From assembly GCF_008831285.2 (NCBI RefSeq), contig NC_045146.1:23515703-23579702 (forward strand): DNA of 64,000 nucleotides, written 5' to 3'. The number at the start of each line of letters is the position of its first letter. Position 1 is the first letter of the stretch. This document shows, piece by piece, positions 12,001-24,900 of this stretch. A program made the position numbers and the translations under genes. The DNA comes from Nymphaea colorata (Eukaryota; Streptophyta; Magnoliopsida; Nymphaeales; Nymphaeaceae). The notes under the pieces are model-generated. The model did not search any database. It saw only the letters and a program-made list of their open reading frames with translations, and was not told the DNA's origin.

Positions 12001-15000
12001 GGCTGCACCCTGTTAAGAAATGATAGCATACTTAAAAAAAACATTATGTCTGCAAACTACTGCACAATCCCAAACTGTGGCCATCTTTTGGTGACATATC
12101 AAAGAAGAATGATCTTCCACAACAATTTCTAAGCTTGTATTCTCACTCTCTTTGGGTCCTGCTACTCCCTTAAACTTCTTGAAATCTTATAGATGTCCAT
12201 AGTTTCCTGAGGTCTCAATAACAATATTATTTATATTATCACAATTTTCCTTGCTAAGAAATCCTTGAAAAAAGAAGTTGGAATGCAGAACAAGCCAAAA
12301 AGTTCCCCATGGGTCGAAAATGATCAACTGGGAAGCGGTTTCATAAATTTCTCCAGGAAGTACCATGGAAGGATATGCAGGAGATGTCAGAAGAATACAC
12401 ATCCAATTGTATTTTGTCAGTAGGGTTACATACCTACCCACTTAAAGATGTCTACAAAAACCAACCACAAGGACAAATCTTCAAGAGATAAAACCACATT
12501 CCTGCAATACAACAGAAATTGCAGGTTTACCTACTTGGTGTACGTCTATCACTCTTTTTCCTGGTTGCGGAGACCAGAACATGAATCAGATTCTTCATAA
12601 GACCCACAAAGTACTTTATAGCCTTTAACAGATTCCACCACCTTTTCATATCCATAAACGTAATTTTCACCAAGTAGGAAAAATGTAATGTTCCAACCAA
12701 AGTTGGTAATCAAACACTTGAAAATTGAAACAGTTATGCCTCCAATTATACATTATTGGCAGAAGCATGTGCTTTCAGATCAATTCCATATCATTACCAA
12801 CTAAAAGTCAAATCATAATGGTTTTTTATTATCAACAACCTAGATATTAAATGCACATGGTTAGTCCACTTATTACAAAATTGACATTTTGAATGTAGGA
12901 AAACCTCAAATCTTGGCCCAAGAAAAGTATCAAAGTCCATAATCACTCTGTTTTCTCCCTATCATGTGTAGGCCATGTATATTGACCGATTTTTTAGCTG
13001 AAGTTTAGAGGGTAAAGTATAGCTTGAACTTCCATTTAAGCAAGTAAAGTCATCAAGCGGATCTGAAAATGAGATGCTTGAAACTTAAAACAGTGGAAAC
13101 AGTTGGTTTATATCTTTCCAATAATTGGATAAAAGCTAGAAGGAATGTTGAAAATGGACACATTTATGGAAAAATGGTTTTTAACAAAAACCCTCCTGCA
13201 TCACCTTTCTTGGTAATGGTACCCATTAGTTGACATGCAGAAGTAGTCCCAAAGGCCATCTAATGCTCTTACTCTTATGGATTCATTATGAAAATGTGAC
13301 AGGATAATGGTTGATGGATATTTAAGTGGACCAACAGGAAGCTGTAGGAAAAACTTTCTACAACATGATTCCCCAATATTTGGGGCACATAAGAATGCAA
13401 GATCTCCAGATTCTCTCAAAATTGTTATTCCATTTGACCTAAAGCTAAAATTTGTCATCAGTGACTTGACATCACATTTCATTGTTAGGCACACAAAAAA
13501 GTACAAATCAGCACAGATATGTTAGGAACATGATTAATGATCAGCTAAACAGATAACATCCTTAAAATCTTACGTCATTTTATACCTTGAAAGGATTCCA
13601 GCACATAGATAGAGATAGCACAAGGGTTCCTCCTTTAAACCAACTTACCTTACAAATAGTGCGCCCAGAAGCCAAATGCACAGCCTCAACACCTTCCTTT
13701 TGGTGTGCAACAATCACATTTGGGACCCACCATAGTTGAGTATGATTTGTTATTATAGGAACATATGGCACCCTCTGCATTCGTAAATGAGTTGATGATG
13801 ATGCAGCTTAGAAAGAGTCATAGGAAAAAAGGAAGAGTATGATTGCTAGGCTCTATGTGTGACATTAGCAGAACGAACAGCTTAAGAATCTAACAGGTTG
13901 CATAGAGAATAGCATAAACAAGTAAATAATCTGCACAATTTTGTGCTCGTTCCATATGGAAGCAAATCCATCAATACAAATAAAGATGCCAACATACCAA
14001 CAACAAAACAAACTATTCACGGCATGTATCTTATGGATCAGAAAATCAAAACAATCTTAATTTAAGTTTCTTTGATAATACTGCACTTTTTAATTTTCCT
14101 CAATCTGAGGCCTGCCAATAGTCTGAGGCAAGCAAGTGCAACTAAATTCAATTCTGAGGTGCATTTATCGATGGGCTTCTGGAAGGACTCATCATAAATT
14201 CTGCACTTAAATTTACTGTAACTCACTGTAACAGCTAGCTAACTTGCACAGCAGGACATAGGGCTGCACACGAGCCGAGTCAAGCTCGAGCTCGACTCGA
14301 CTCATGTTTAGTCAGCTCGAGCTCGGCTCGAGCTCGATACGAGCTTCAGAATTTTAGCTCGAGCTCGACTCGAGCGACTGCTTTCGAACTCGAGATCGAC
14401 TCGAGCGGCTCAAGTCTAGCGGCTCGCTTATCGTCGCAAGTCAAACAGCGTGCTGCGCACTGCGCACGCTGCCTTGAAGGTCGTTCTTCCTTTTGGCTTC
14501 ATCACCACGATGGCAGCCCATTATGACATGGGGAGAAGGAAAGGCTGCCACCTGCCATGAGAAACCCATTTTGGGAAGAGGAATCGTGTTGTGAGAAAAG
14601 AGAAAAAATCAAGGGAAAATGAAGTGTAATAATGAGAGTAAAAAGAACGTGAGGGTAAAAAGAAACGTTGAGTGTGGCGTGGTGAAGAGAGGGAAAATAA
14701 AAAAATATAAAAAAATGAGATTAAGCGGGTTAAACGAAAAAAAGGTGGGAAACTTAAAAACAAAAAAAAATCGAGCCAAGTCGAGTTTAGTCGAGTTGAG
14801 TTCGACTAACTCGAACTCGACTCATTAATATATTCGAGTTTATATTTAAGCTCGAGCTTGACTTGTTTAAAAAACAAGTCGAGCTCGAGTCGAGTTTATC
14901 GAGCGAGTTCGAGTCGAGCCCGAGTTGGCTCGACTCGTTGTGCAGCCTTAGCAGGACATGGATGCGAGCTACTTCCACCATGAAACTCCATATTTCAAAT

Positions 15001-18000
15001 TTGGCATCATAGGAATAAACTGAATAATTTTACAAAGAAAAAAATATGGGAAAGCATTAATCGTTTTCATCGTGACTTGCAAAATACTCCATTAATATTG
15101 ATTTAGCAAAAAAATAAATTACAAAATCTCTTCTAAAACATATTTTCTGCAAAATAACTGAAAGGTGCCCATGATTGTGGAAGCTAATGCATCAAATCAC
15201 AAAGTCAGCGCATACAATGGGAATGGTATAAATTGTGGAACATTGAATGAGCCAACGAAATAGAGCATAAGATTCATCTAAAAAACTGCAAATCTGGAAC
15301 AACAATAATATACTGCTATACAAAATAACAACTAACAAATCTACATTTAACATTGTAACTACAGAATAAAGCAGATCTAGTCATCTAATCATAAGACACA
15401 GCATATTAGACGATCTAGTTGACAACATGCTGTGAAACGTTAGACCATTTTGGCACCATGATACCCTATGGATTTTGTCTGAAGACAAAACATACAGGCT
15501 AGAGAAGCTTCCAGTCACATGGATGAGAAATTCAAACAACATTGCCTTGGAAACCAAGCTACCCAGCCTTGAGAATCCAGCTCAGCTTTGCCATGCATGC
15601 ATGTGTGTGGACACACACACCACACATGAACATAATACCACAAGTCTGTAAAAAAATCTGGAAACAATAGACAGATATATGAACTTCCAAACACTAACCC
15701 TAGAACAATTCTACCTGATCATGCAGATTATTAGCGGGTCATTTAGGCTTTGTTTTCATGAAACCAACAAGAAACAAGCATTTTGCGCATGCAGATTGAT
15801 GAAAACTACATGTGGAAACAAATAGTACTTGAAGAGCAAATTTCGACCAAGTAATACTGCAAATATCTATGCAATATACTCTGATTACAACATGCAAAGC
15901 AAGGGCATAAAATTAAAAAGTGCACCTTCTTCCCTTTGTTTGAAGCAGCATAGTCTGCAGCCTTCCCAATCGCATGGGCAATCCTATTCCCTGCGTCCTT
16001 ACCTGGAGCATGGTTTTCTTCTGGCTTGTTAAATGAATACAACGTCCCTTTCCCCTGTGTTTTCTTTACTATTTTTCTTTTGTGTTTTCTAAAATGTGCA
16101 AGCTCAAAAGCTGTATCTTCTCTTCTTTCCTAAATTGAATAAAATGAGTCAAGTAAATAGAGCATTCCATTCATCAGATGCAACACAAAAAAAGAGCAGG
16201 AAAAACACTTTATAGTTACCCAGTGGTGTGGCATAACTCCAAGAATAGATTCTCTAAAATCTCTGCATTCTGTCTGTAATAACATTCCTGACATCAGTGA
16301 CAGAAAATACAGCCATCTCTTATAAAAAAGTGATATGCTATCTCCATATTACCACCACATCATCAGAATGTTTTCTCTTACTTTTCCTACCCACTGCTAC
16401 CATGACTCCCTGCCCATGCACTGCAAACAATCAATCACCTTCACTACCCTAAATTTTTACATGCCATTAGCATGGTTCCTCAGTTCGATCCACCAAGTTC
16501 CTTTTCTTTTCTTCCCGCTACTCCAAGCTTCCTATCTTGCCTAAAATCCTCCTTCCCACAAATTAGCAACATCTTCCTCCTTCAAAAACCTCCTTCCACC
16601 TTCACCGCGAACCACTCCACTCCCCCCCCCCTCTCTCTCCCCACCAACCCACCCAAAAAAAGAGAAAAGAATGCCACTTCTCTTATCACTTCTTAGGTAT
16701 AGAATTACATTTTGACCTTAGTAAACCTGCTGGATGATAAATTATAAATTATGTTTTCATTTTCTGTTCTGTGAAGCTACTTTCAAGTTCCAAGCAGCAA
16801 CATAATTACTCTTATCCATCTTTATATTTTGGTATAGAAGGACAACAACCAAAAGTGAAAAAAGAAATACATTCTAAAAGGATATTTTTCTTATTTAGAA
16901 AAATGAGTAAAAACTACAACACAAGTGATAAAAAGAAGGATATATTATCCCTTTGTCATATGATAAACTATAGAAGTCTCTTGATATTGCCATTTATCAC
17001 AACAAAGCATAAAAAATCTGAGCATATTCATCCCCACCCACCAAACTATTTCACTAATTGGATAAGATAAATATGAAAGGTAGCATATTCCATGTTGAAA
17101 ATGAAAAGCTCAAAAGTTCCTAACTTTTCGCAATACTAAATTTGGATATTGAAGCATTGTTTTCTGCTGCCTGCATAGTGCATAATGCTTCTGCACTTTC
17201 TAATTACTTGAGAAAAGAAAGTTAGGACCGTGCAATAACCATTTGGATAATCGTTTATGAATCATCTTTCTCCATCTGAAAAGAATTTCCTTCTCTTCTA
17301 TGTTATAATATAAATATTTTTTTTCCTGCTTTAACCAAAATAATTAGTTGCATGACATATTTCCCAGAACTAAAAAATTCACTGCTATTAAAAATCGAAA
17401 ACATACCTGTCCTGGTTCATGACTTTGTAAGGCATGAGCGTCAAGCTTGTAATTATGCTGTGGGATCAACTGAGATGGATCTGGAGTCTGTGGTTGAGAA
17501 TTCTATCGAAGCAACAAGCAAAGCATATGTCAGAGGGAACTAAAGCAAACAATTCACTTCCTTGAAGGAAAAGTACATCAGAAAGAGGGAAAGAAGATAC
17601 AGTTTCATAAAAAAGATTTCAGGGACATCATGACTGCTTCAAAATAAGGTTTATAATTTTTATAAGTATGCCAAACACATTATCCATATTGTATTTTCCA
17701 ATAGAATGTTGAGAATAAAAAGAAGAAGACGATGGTGGTGGCAATGATGACATTGGAATGTAAATCAAAGTAGATCAACTGCTGGAAGTACATATGATAT
17801 CACAGCCTGACATTAAGAAATATACAGAAGACCACTAGTAATTCTATATACATCACATTAAAATAGTGAACAAGCAAAGGTAATGCCTAAATGATTGACC
17901 ACACAATAGAAAGTATCACAAGTTGAACCGTATGGGTAGTCATCTTCATATGAAGAGATTGGCATAAATGTCTACTTTTTTGCTTTCATGTTTTCCACAT

Positions 18001-21000
18001 GATGTGAAACCAAAAGGCTTCTGAGATCATCAAACTCTAGCTTGTGTCCTGGTTGCAGAAGCAATATGAATGCAAGTTCTGAAGTCTGATAAAACAAAAA
18101 CCAATTATTTCCCTCAAAGTCTCCGAGGATGTGGCAGTGGATTCACTGAATTTGTCTATTTTTATGGAGCTTACAAGTTAACTTGTAATGGTAAATCATG
18201 CAGTCAAAATGGAGAATCGACGGGAAAAAAACGATTGTTTTATGTAAGAGTAAATTGAGCACTAAATAAAACCATATAGGTGATAAAATTTTTGAATAAT
18301 CTGAAAAATACTATGCAAATATTCCAGATGAAGAAAGAGAGACAATTTGCAACAGGCCTCAGTCCAAGACTGCAGCGCAGATATCATATTTTCTTAGATA
18401 GAAATGTGTGCTGGAGGAAACATTGCATACATGTAGAGAACCTAGCAAATTAATATTTCTAAAGCATCTGCATTGGTGATGTATACCTCAATCTTTCTAC
18501 TCCACCGAAGTGCACCAGTGCGACCAGCAAAAGCATAAAATGCAAAATGGCGTAAATCAACTGTTCCTGAGTTCTCAGAGGCCTGCAGAAGACTCACAAT
18601 GGCTTCAATACTTTAGAATCTCATTTCAGATAAAGGTCTATTAGACAAAATGTCTATCATCTGTCAAATACGAAAGATAAACCATTGCATATCATGATGA
18701 TCCACTTTCCTATCCTCTCTTCTCATGGTTAGGTAAAGAAACAACAACCATCAGTAAAGACTTCCTCTTCTAGCTCAAAGAATGAGAAACAACAATCTCA
18801 TATGAAGAAACTGAGAAAATTTTAGTTCATGCAAAATGCATGACACTAGTTAAATAGTGATAATGACAGACCCATTATATTTCATGATCCACAAGAACTA
18901 GAAGCAGTGACAATGATAAATCCATTATATTTCATGCAGCAGCACCAAAAGTTGTAAGTTCTAACCAACAAATATTAGAAGAATGTACATAAACCTACCT
19001 CCTTCTCGGTAGCACTTCTTCTATGTGAATCTGTATTTCTTTGAGCAGACATTTCTTCCTCAAATGGATCCAGGTAAATCTACAAGGCAAAGTTGCATTC
19101 ACATCACCCAATTTGTGGTAAAGGTACGATAAAACAGTAAAATAAACACAAAAAATAAAGCATCAAAAGTTTTTATTATATGCATTGGAGAAGAAGAATG
19201 TCTTCGTGATGAAACTCGAAAAAAGGCAAAATGAAAAAAAGGAAAAAAAGAAAAAAGTCAAACTTCAACAAGCAACTTTTTAGGAGATCAAGGGCAAAGC
19301 CCTGAGAAACCACAACATGCTTTCTGTGTGGTGAGTATAAATCCAAGAACTTAGCAAATATGTAAACCATAGACATGTTATAAACATAGCAAAAAACTAG
19401 AAACATGCATTCAATCTAGTGACTCTGCTTGGACCATTTGGCTTCCGTTTTTCTGAAAAGGAACTAACAGATCATCAAAGAAGATCTACATAATCGCAAA
19501 TACAGCTCTACAAGACCTATCAGAAACAATTGAACAACTACCCAAGTCTAGTCAGTAGCCTATTTTCCTTTTCAAAAGCAAATATGCAAATTAATAATAT
19601 TTTACAGTGGCTAAACTAGTGTATCTATCACCCTAGATCAACTAAAAGCTACCACATGTCAAAAAGCCAAAACCAAGCGAAGGTCAGAAAGTGGCGCTCA
19701 TTTATGAACTTCACGATGCTAACCACAATGGATGAATATCCATATCTTGAACATCAGGTCAAAATGGAAACTTAATTTTATTATCATTAGGTACATAACA
19801 TCAATTCAAAAGAAAGAACTATGAATATTTAAACCTGGTCAACATGCTTCTTGGACCCATACAAAGGTAATCTAGCAGGTAATCTAGGAAAACCAGGAAT
19901 CCCTGGATCAGTATGATATTATTAACCACAAGAAATTGGAGCTATAAAGCTAGCACAAAGAACATATCATTTCGCAAACACAGAAGCAAAGTGCTCCACA
20001 CACAAATGTCGAGCCAAGAATCAGGACTAGAACTGAATGCTTCATCCAAGGAATGCAAATAACTAAAACATAAAAGAAACTAAAAAGGACAGGAAATTAA
20101 GGAAGAGATGGGTCAAAGAACTGCAACAAAAAGCTATATAACCAAACTCATATGACAAAAACCATGAACAGGAGACATACATGAGATTGCATTTCCATCC
20201 TGCCACCAACAATCACCAGCCCTTGATCGCCATGCCTTAGTGTATAATTACTTATCGAAATTGCTACCTCCCTGTGGTGGGAGCCATGAGGAAAATCCTC
20301 CTGCCAAGAACACAACAACATTGATGAAGTTAAAAACTGAACATGGCATTTAATGTCAGTATGGAAGAATGTCAAAAAAATAAAGGAACATAATACATGT
20401 CTGAGGTAGAAACACCTGCATATTCATCTCCCACAGTTTTTCAAGGTTGTGATCAAAACACATGACTGACCATCCAGATGTGACAACTACCAAAACCTGT
20501 TTCCTTATTTCTCCATGCTTTTGAACACGATCTATGTAGCCAGTTGCCATAGCTACAGGCCTTCTACCAGATGCAATGCGTATGTTGTTGGGCAAAAGTG
20601 AGACTGTAGTAAGCAGACGTGCTTCACTAAATCCTTCATGCGATCGTTTTACATGAGGCTCAAGTACCTGATGCAAATCAACGAATTGTCGTTAGAAAGG
20701 CCAGCACATCAGGACCTGCTTTATGTTGAGCTGCTAGTTTTATTTCATAAAAATAAAAGAAGAGTTTTTTTTCTAAATTCAGGTTCATAAAATCTCAATC
20801 CCATCGACAATGTGCTTCGTCAAGCTAGATCTTCGCGCACGTAGCTTATCACTGCCGAGCAACAACTGCACATTCACATTAACAAACTCAACTCTAACAG
20901 AATGATCAAACCAGCTGCAATAGAATCCTCTCACTCTTAGTCCACTAGTGAATAAGTTATACTTATGAAATAAAACAGTTCAAGCACTTTCTATAACTAA

Positions 21001-21916
21001 TTAAAGTAGAATGTTTCTCATCCTCCTGACATGCAAATCCTGAACCTAGGCCCGATAGATCCAAGTTACATAAACAGCATCCATGCATATTGACTACATC
21101 TCTGCTTCCATTTCAGTATCAGAAATTTCACAGTGAGTGGTCGTTGAGGTTTCAACTCTTATGCTGTGCCTGTTAGCTTTGCGGAAGTAATTAAACAGTG
21201 AGAACAAAGAGTTACCAAAGTAAACACAAAGCCACATCAGCAAGCTTGCTAATAAGCACGTGCTCGCTTAACCGCATGGGCTCATGAACGTTACAGAATG
21301 GGGACCAAAAAAATTAACAGAAGAATGACGTCGTCTCTAAATAAAGGCATACAAGAAAGTAGAAACTAATAAACTCAACGATTCTTACTGCAAGTACAAA
21401 ACCAAGAAACAATGTTCGTGATCTTGTAGAACTCAACGATTACCAATTCACGCTAGCAATTCAATTATCAAGTATAAACATCACCATCGGGTCGGAAGAA
21501 TCTCGAACGCTTAGAATACAACAAGCAAGAACACTAAGAATACAGGAATAATATCACGGAGGAGACCAGAAATTAATATCCCACCTGAATCTTCGCATCG
21601 TGGGTAGCAACGAGAACTTCCTTCCTACCGTCGCCATTCAGATCAGTCACGATCGGCGGAGGTAGTCGCTCCGATTCATACTTGATTGGGTAGTCATCGG
21701 CCAGATGGTACCATGCTTCTCTGAACGAGACATTGCCCTCGTGCTATAAATTTCAAAAAAGCTTATAGTCTCAGCAACTCTCAATTGTATACAGGAAACC
21801 CCATTACAGAAAATCGATCATAAGAGGGGAGGGAGAGAGAGAGGGAAAGAGACCTGGATGGAGTAGAAGATGGCGATGGCGGATAGCAGGAGGATACCCA
21901 AATCTCTCTTACGCAT
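9075..21916 (-). CDS. NERD1: FG-GAP repeat-containing membrane protein, NERD1-like (13 exons, complete)
   Basis: Thirteen exons, from the 5' end: 21854-21916, 21585-21743, 20416-20667, 20181-20300, 18999-19079, 18487-18582, 17407-17502, 16220-16273, 15926-16129, 13649-13774, 11746-11811, 9712-10011 and 9075-9548. They join to 696 residues without a frame break. The protein begins MRKRDLGILLLSAIAIFYSI, a signal anchor or signal peptide. It carries three FG-GAP/calcium-type loops: DLNGDG (about 55-60), DINGDG (about 428-433) and DFSNDG (about 631-636). A C-terminal membrane segment lies at about 660-682, followed by a short basic tail. Segments such as VVTSGWSV, LWWVPNV, VAHQKEG and KHRKGSHGDV-like text match Arabidopsis NERD1 as I remember it, as does the length. 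That protein is reported in Golgi/secretory function, root growth and male fertility. All 12 introns are phase 0. The ATG at 21916 follows a GA-rich leader. Confidence 0.93.
10820..11100. repeat. Imperfect tandem duplication, period about 148 bp, in a NERD1-like intron
   Basis: Two diverged copies lie head to tail. Landmarks such as acacatgc, acagtgagaacatgc and actatatTGATATTCA recur about 148 bp apart: acagtgagaa is at about 10873 and again at 11021. Each copy carries a CA-rich block (cacacatgcacac) and a block holding cattcttt, agctatttcaca or agctgtttcaca, and tttcat. It lies in the intron between the exons at 9712-10011 and 11746-11811. Confidence 0.75.
14260..14949. mobile_element. 690-bp inverted-repeat DNA transposon (MITE, MULE-like) in a NERD1-like intron
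   Basis: The element is bounded by a perfect 10-bp direct repeat, agcaggacat, at 14250-14259 and 14950-14959. Its ends are inverted repeats: agggctgcaca at the left and, on the other strand, aaggctgcaca at the right. Each runs on into about 45 bp of similar CGAG-rich sequence with a few mismatches and gaps. Subterminal regions are packed with CGAG/CTCG units. The centre is purine-rich and has no transposase frame, so the element is non-autonomous. A 10-bp target duplication fits Mutator-like elements better than hAT (8 bp), but the superfamily is an inference. It sits in the intron between exons 15926-16129 and 13649-13774. Confidence 0.85.
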
Positions 21917-21948
21917 CTTTAGCTCTCTTGCTCTCTCACCCAAAGGAG

Positions 21949-21982
21949 AAGAGAGAGAGAGGGGAGAGAGAGAGAGAGAGCG
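21949..21982. repeat. GA-rich microsatellite in the 5' leader of the NERD1-like gene
   Basis: Two GA runs, gagagagagag and gagagagagagagagag, lie 33-65 bp upstream of the ATG at 21916 (CT-rich on the coding strand). CT-rich leaders are common just downstream of plant transcription start sites. I saw no clear TATA box nearby. Confidence 0.6.
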
Positions 21983-24900
21983 CGCCTTCTTCGCTCTCGC
22001 CGTTCTTTTCGACGCTTTTGTTTCAGTTTCGCCCTCAGAAGGGCGGTAACGTCGGAAAACACCTAAAAGTTAAGCCCCACAAACGGAACGTGCCAACTGT
22101 GCCAGGTATATTTTTCGTACTTGTACATACCCTCGAGCCCCACTAAATATTGTTATATTTTGAAATAAAAAAATATATTTTTGGGTATACATTTTGTTTT
22201 TAATTTTTTAAAAAATAAAATTTTCAAATGACCACCTAAAAGCATAAACTAATACACAAACACATGATTTACAAATAAAAAATATTTAAATTATATTTTA
22301 GAAGAAACATTCTACTCTAGTAAAGATAACTTTAAGTAAAAGGTTCTTCACAACCACATTTTTTGCCACTCTCTTCACGGTTTCATTTTTCTTTCATGTA
22401 CGCTGTAACCGCGAGAGAGGATAAGAAATGTGAAATTGTTAAGGACGAGACTTAAAAACTGTAAATTGTAAAATTTTTCAAGAAAATATCTTTTACTAAG
22501 AGTAAAACAGCCTTCGTCGAGTATATTTTAATGTTCTTCATTCATAAAACATATTCTTTGTGACTTGGTGATCAACCTGATTCATTTTGCTGTGGTCGCT
22601 CAAGGTGTCTACCACGACCATGAATGATCTTGAAGGACATGATCATGCCCACGATTAAGAACAAGCAGAAGAAGTTGTTGCTCCAGCTAGAACTTGCTGA
22701 GTCAGTACACGAGGCATCGTGTTCCTATAACATATCCATCAAGAACCATAGAAATAACGCAACTTTGCTTCAGACTTCAGACTTTGGAAGAGAAAATGGT
22801 TGGCCTGTCTGAAGAATTTATAAGGTGTACAGTTAAAGAGTGCGCCCAATGCCCAGCTGCGCAACAGGAACAGAAAAAATGAGGGGACTTGACGGGATGG
22901 GAAGGGCACTGAGGGTGTTTCGATGAAGGGACAAGTAGAACCGGGAACAGTAAACATACAGCTCCATGGTCGGGCCAATTTGACGTGTCGAGAAGAGTTC
23001 AGTGGCTTCTTCCCTCATCAATTAAAACTTAAAAAAGAAATCACCATGTAAGCATGTTTACCGGAAAAGTGATAAGAAAGTAGCATTCAAAAAGTGAAGA
23101 AAACAGTATTCAAAAGCACCTTCAACTGTAAATTCCAGATTAAGAGTTCATGCAGAAACAATTGTATGTGTGTATGTATTTCAAGGTGCTTTAACCCCGA
23201 TTTGATGTCATAGAAGTGTTTAACCATGGATTCTTAAATCACTAATAGAAAACTATGACATGTGACAGGTTCGACCAATTCAAAAGCTGATGCTTGTTCA
23301 TCCAACCTTATAAAATCACATCTATAATGCGGGATCTGAAGAAAATAAAGAAAACCCAAACATTAGTTCTTGGCACAAGGAAAGGTTTCTCTTGGGAAGT
23401 CTGCAAGTTAAGCTTACCATATTGGGATCATGGGAGGTCTGTTACGCATGCAATCACACTCATAGTGTTGCATCAACATCAGGGATGATGCATCGATTGA
23501 GTGCAGTCTGCAGCTATTGCTGGAATCCAATTCGTTTATTGAAAACCACGACATGTCACAGCACTCCAGTAAGAAGAGAAAGATGCCAAAAGCAGGAAAT
23601 GATTTGTACCATGAAGATGATAGTTATACATTCTAACAAGAAAGAGGGAAACAAACAATGTTAGGGAAGTAAAATGCAATGTAGCAGTACGAATAGATCC
23701 CGCGCAGTGAGGTACTCTTCAGTATCACTTTCAGGCGATCTTTTGGCCGGAAAACCAGGTCCTGATCTGCAGCGACATATAATATTCGTTTGAATTACCA
23801 TTGGATATATTTCATACGAAAAGAAAACCATAAGAACGACTGCTTGGTTACGCGCAGAAGTAGATACAGAAGAAGAAAAAGAAGTATGAGCACTGTATGA
23901 AAGGAAACAAGCACGATTCAACAGGGTTTTCGCAGAAAGCAGGTTTGGATGCAATGTAATTGCCCAAATGTTAATGAGTTGCGCTATAGAAAAGACTATC
24001 TGACAAAGCAAGTTCAAAATCTAGCCATCCAGATGTGATCTAAGAACTTCAAAATCCAAGAGTTTGGATACATGAGTAGGATTTCTACAGACTAAAACTA
24101 AGTTCAATTGTTTAAAATTTGTGAAAGTCTACAAGTTATTAAATGTGATCATCTCATCCAGATACTGAAACAATATGATTCAAGAACAAGTTTATAGGCT
24201 TTGAAACATGCACATGACAACTGCATAAAAATTTGGGGATGCAATTACTCTGCAGTTGTGCAATTTTTGTTAACTTGCAAGCAAAAGCCATATGTTTCTC
24301 ATATCGGGCAATGTCTAAATCAAAACCAGTCGACTGTTCCCTTCCTTGACATATTTGTAAGCGGCTTTTGGGGAAAACTAATCATATGAATGCGATCTTC
24401 ATGTCTAAATTGTTGAAAATCGACGTAATTCAAAATCATTTTAAAATATTCAAGGAGCTTTATAAGCCAAAAAATCAGGATTTTGACTTTTAAACACTTG
24501 AAAATCTTGTTTGAATATTACAAAGCATCATTTTCAATTGGACTTGCGATGTTTTAGGCATGAAACATCGGAAAATAGTTGGATCTTGCCAAAAAACAAA
24601 AGAGTGGTAAATGTTAAAACTATATGTAACTGGTGGGAAGCCAAAAAAAAATTGACAGGCTGGCTCATGACTTTTAAAGTCTTTAAAATTTTATTTGCAC
24701 ATTAAAAATTACGCATTATTTTCAAAGAAGGAAAAAGAGAGAAGCGGGTAGGTGTCAAATCCATAGGTGCTTGATCCATGGAAAGGATCTTAGCTGTTGA
24801 TTTAATTCGCCGAAAGTTGTAGCTCTGAAGGGCGTAGTATGACTGGTCGGACTGGCGGGTTGGTGAGAGTCCGGTCACCAGGTCGATTCTTTTGAACGCT

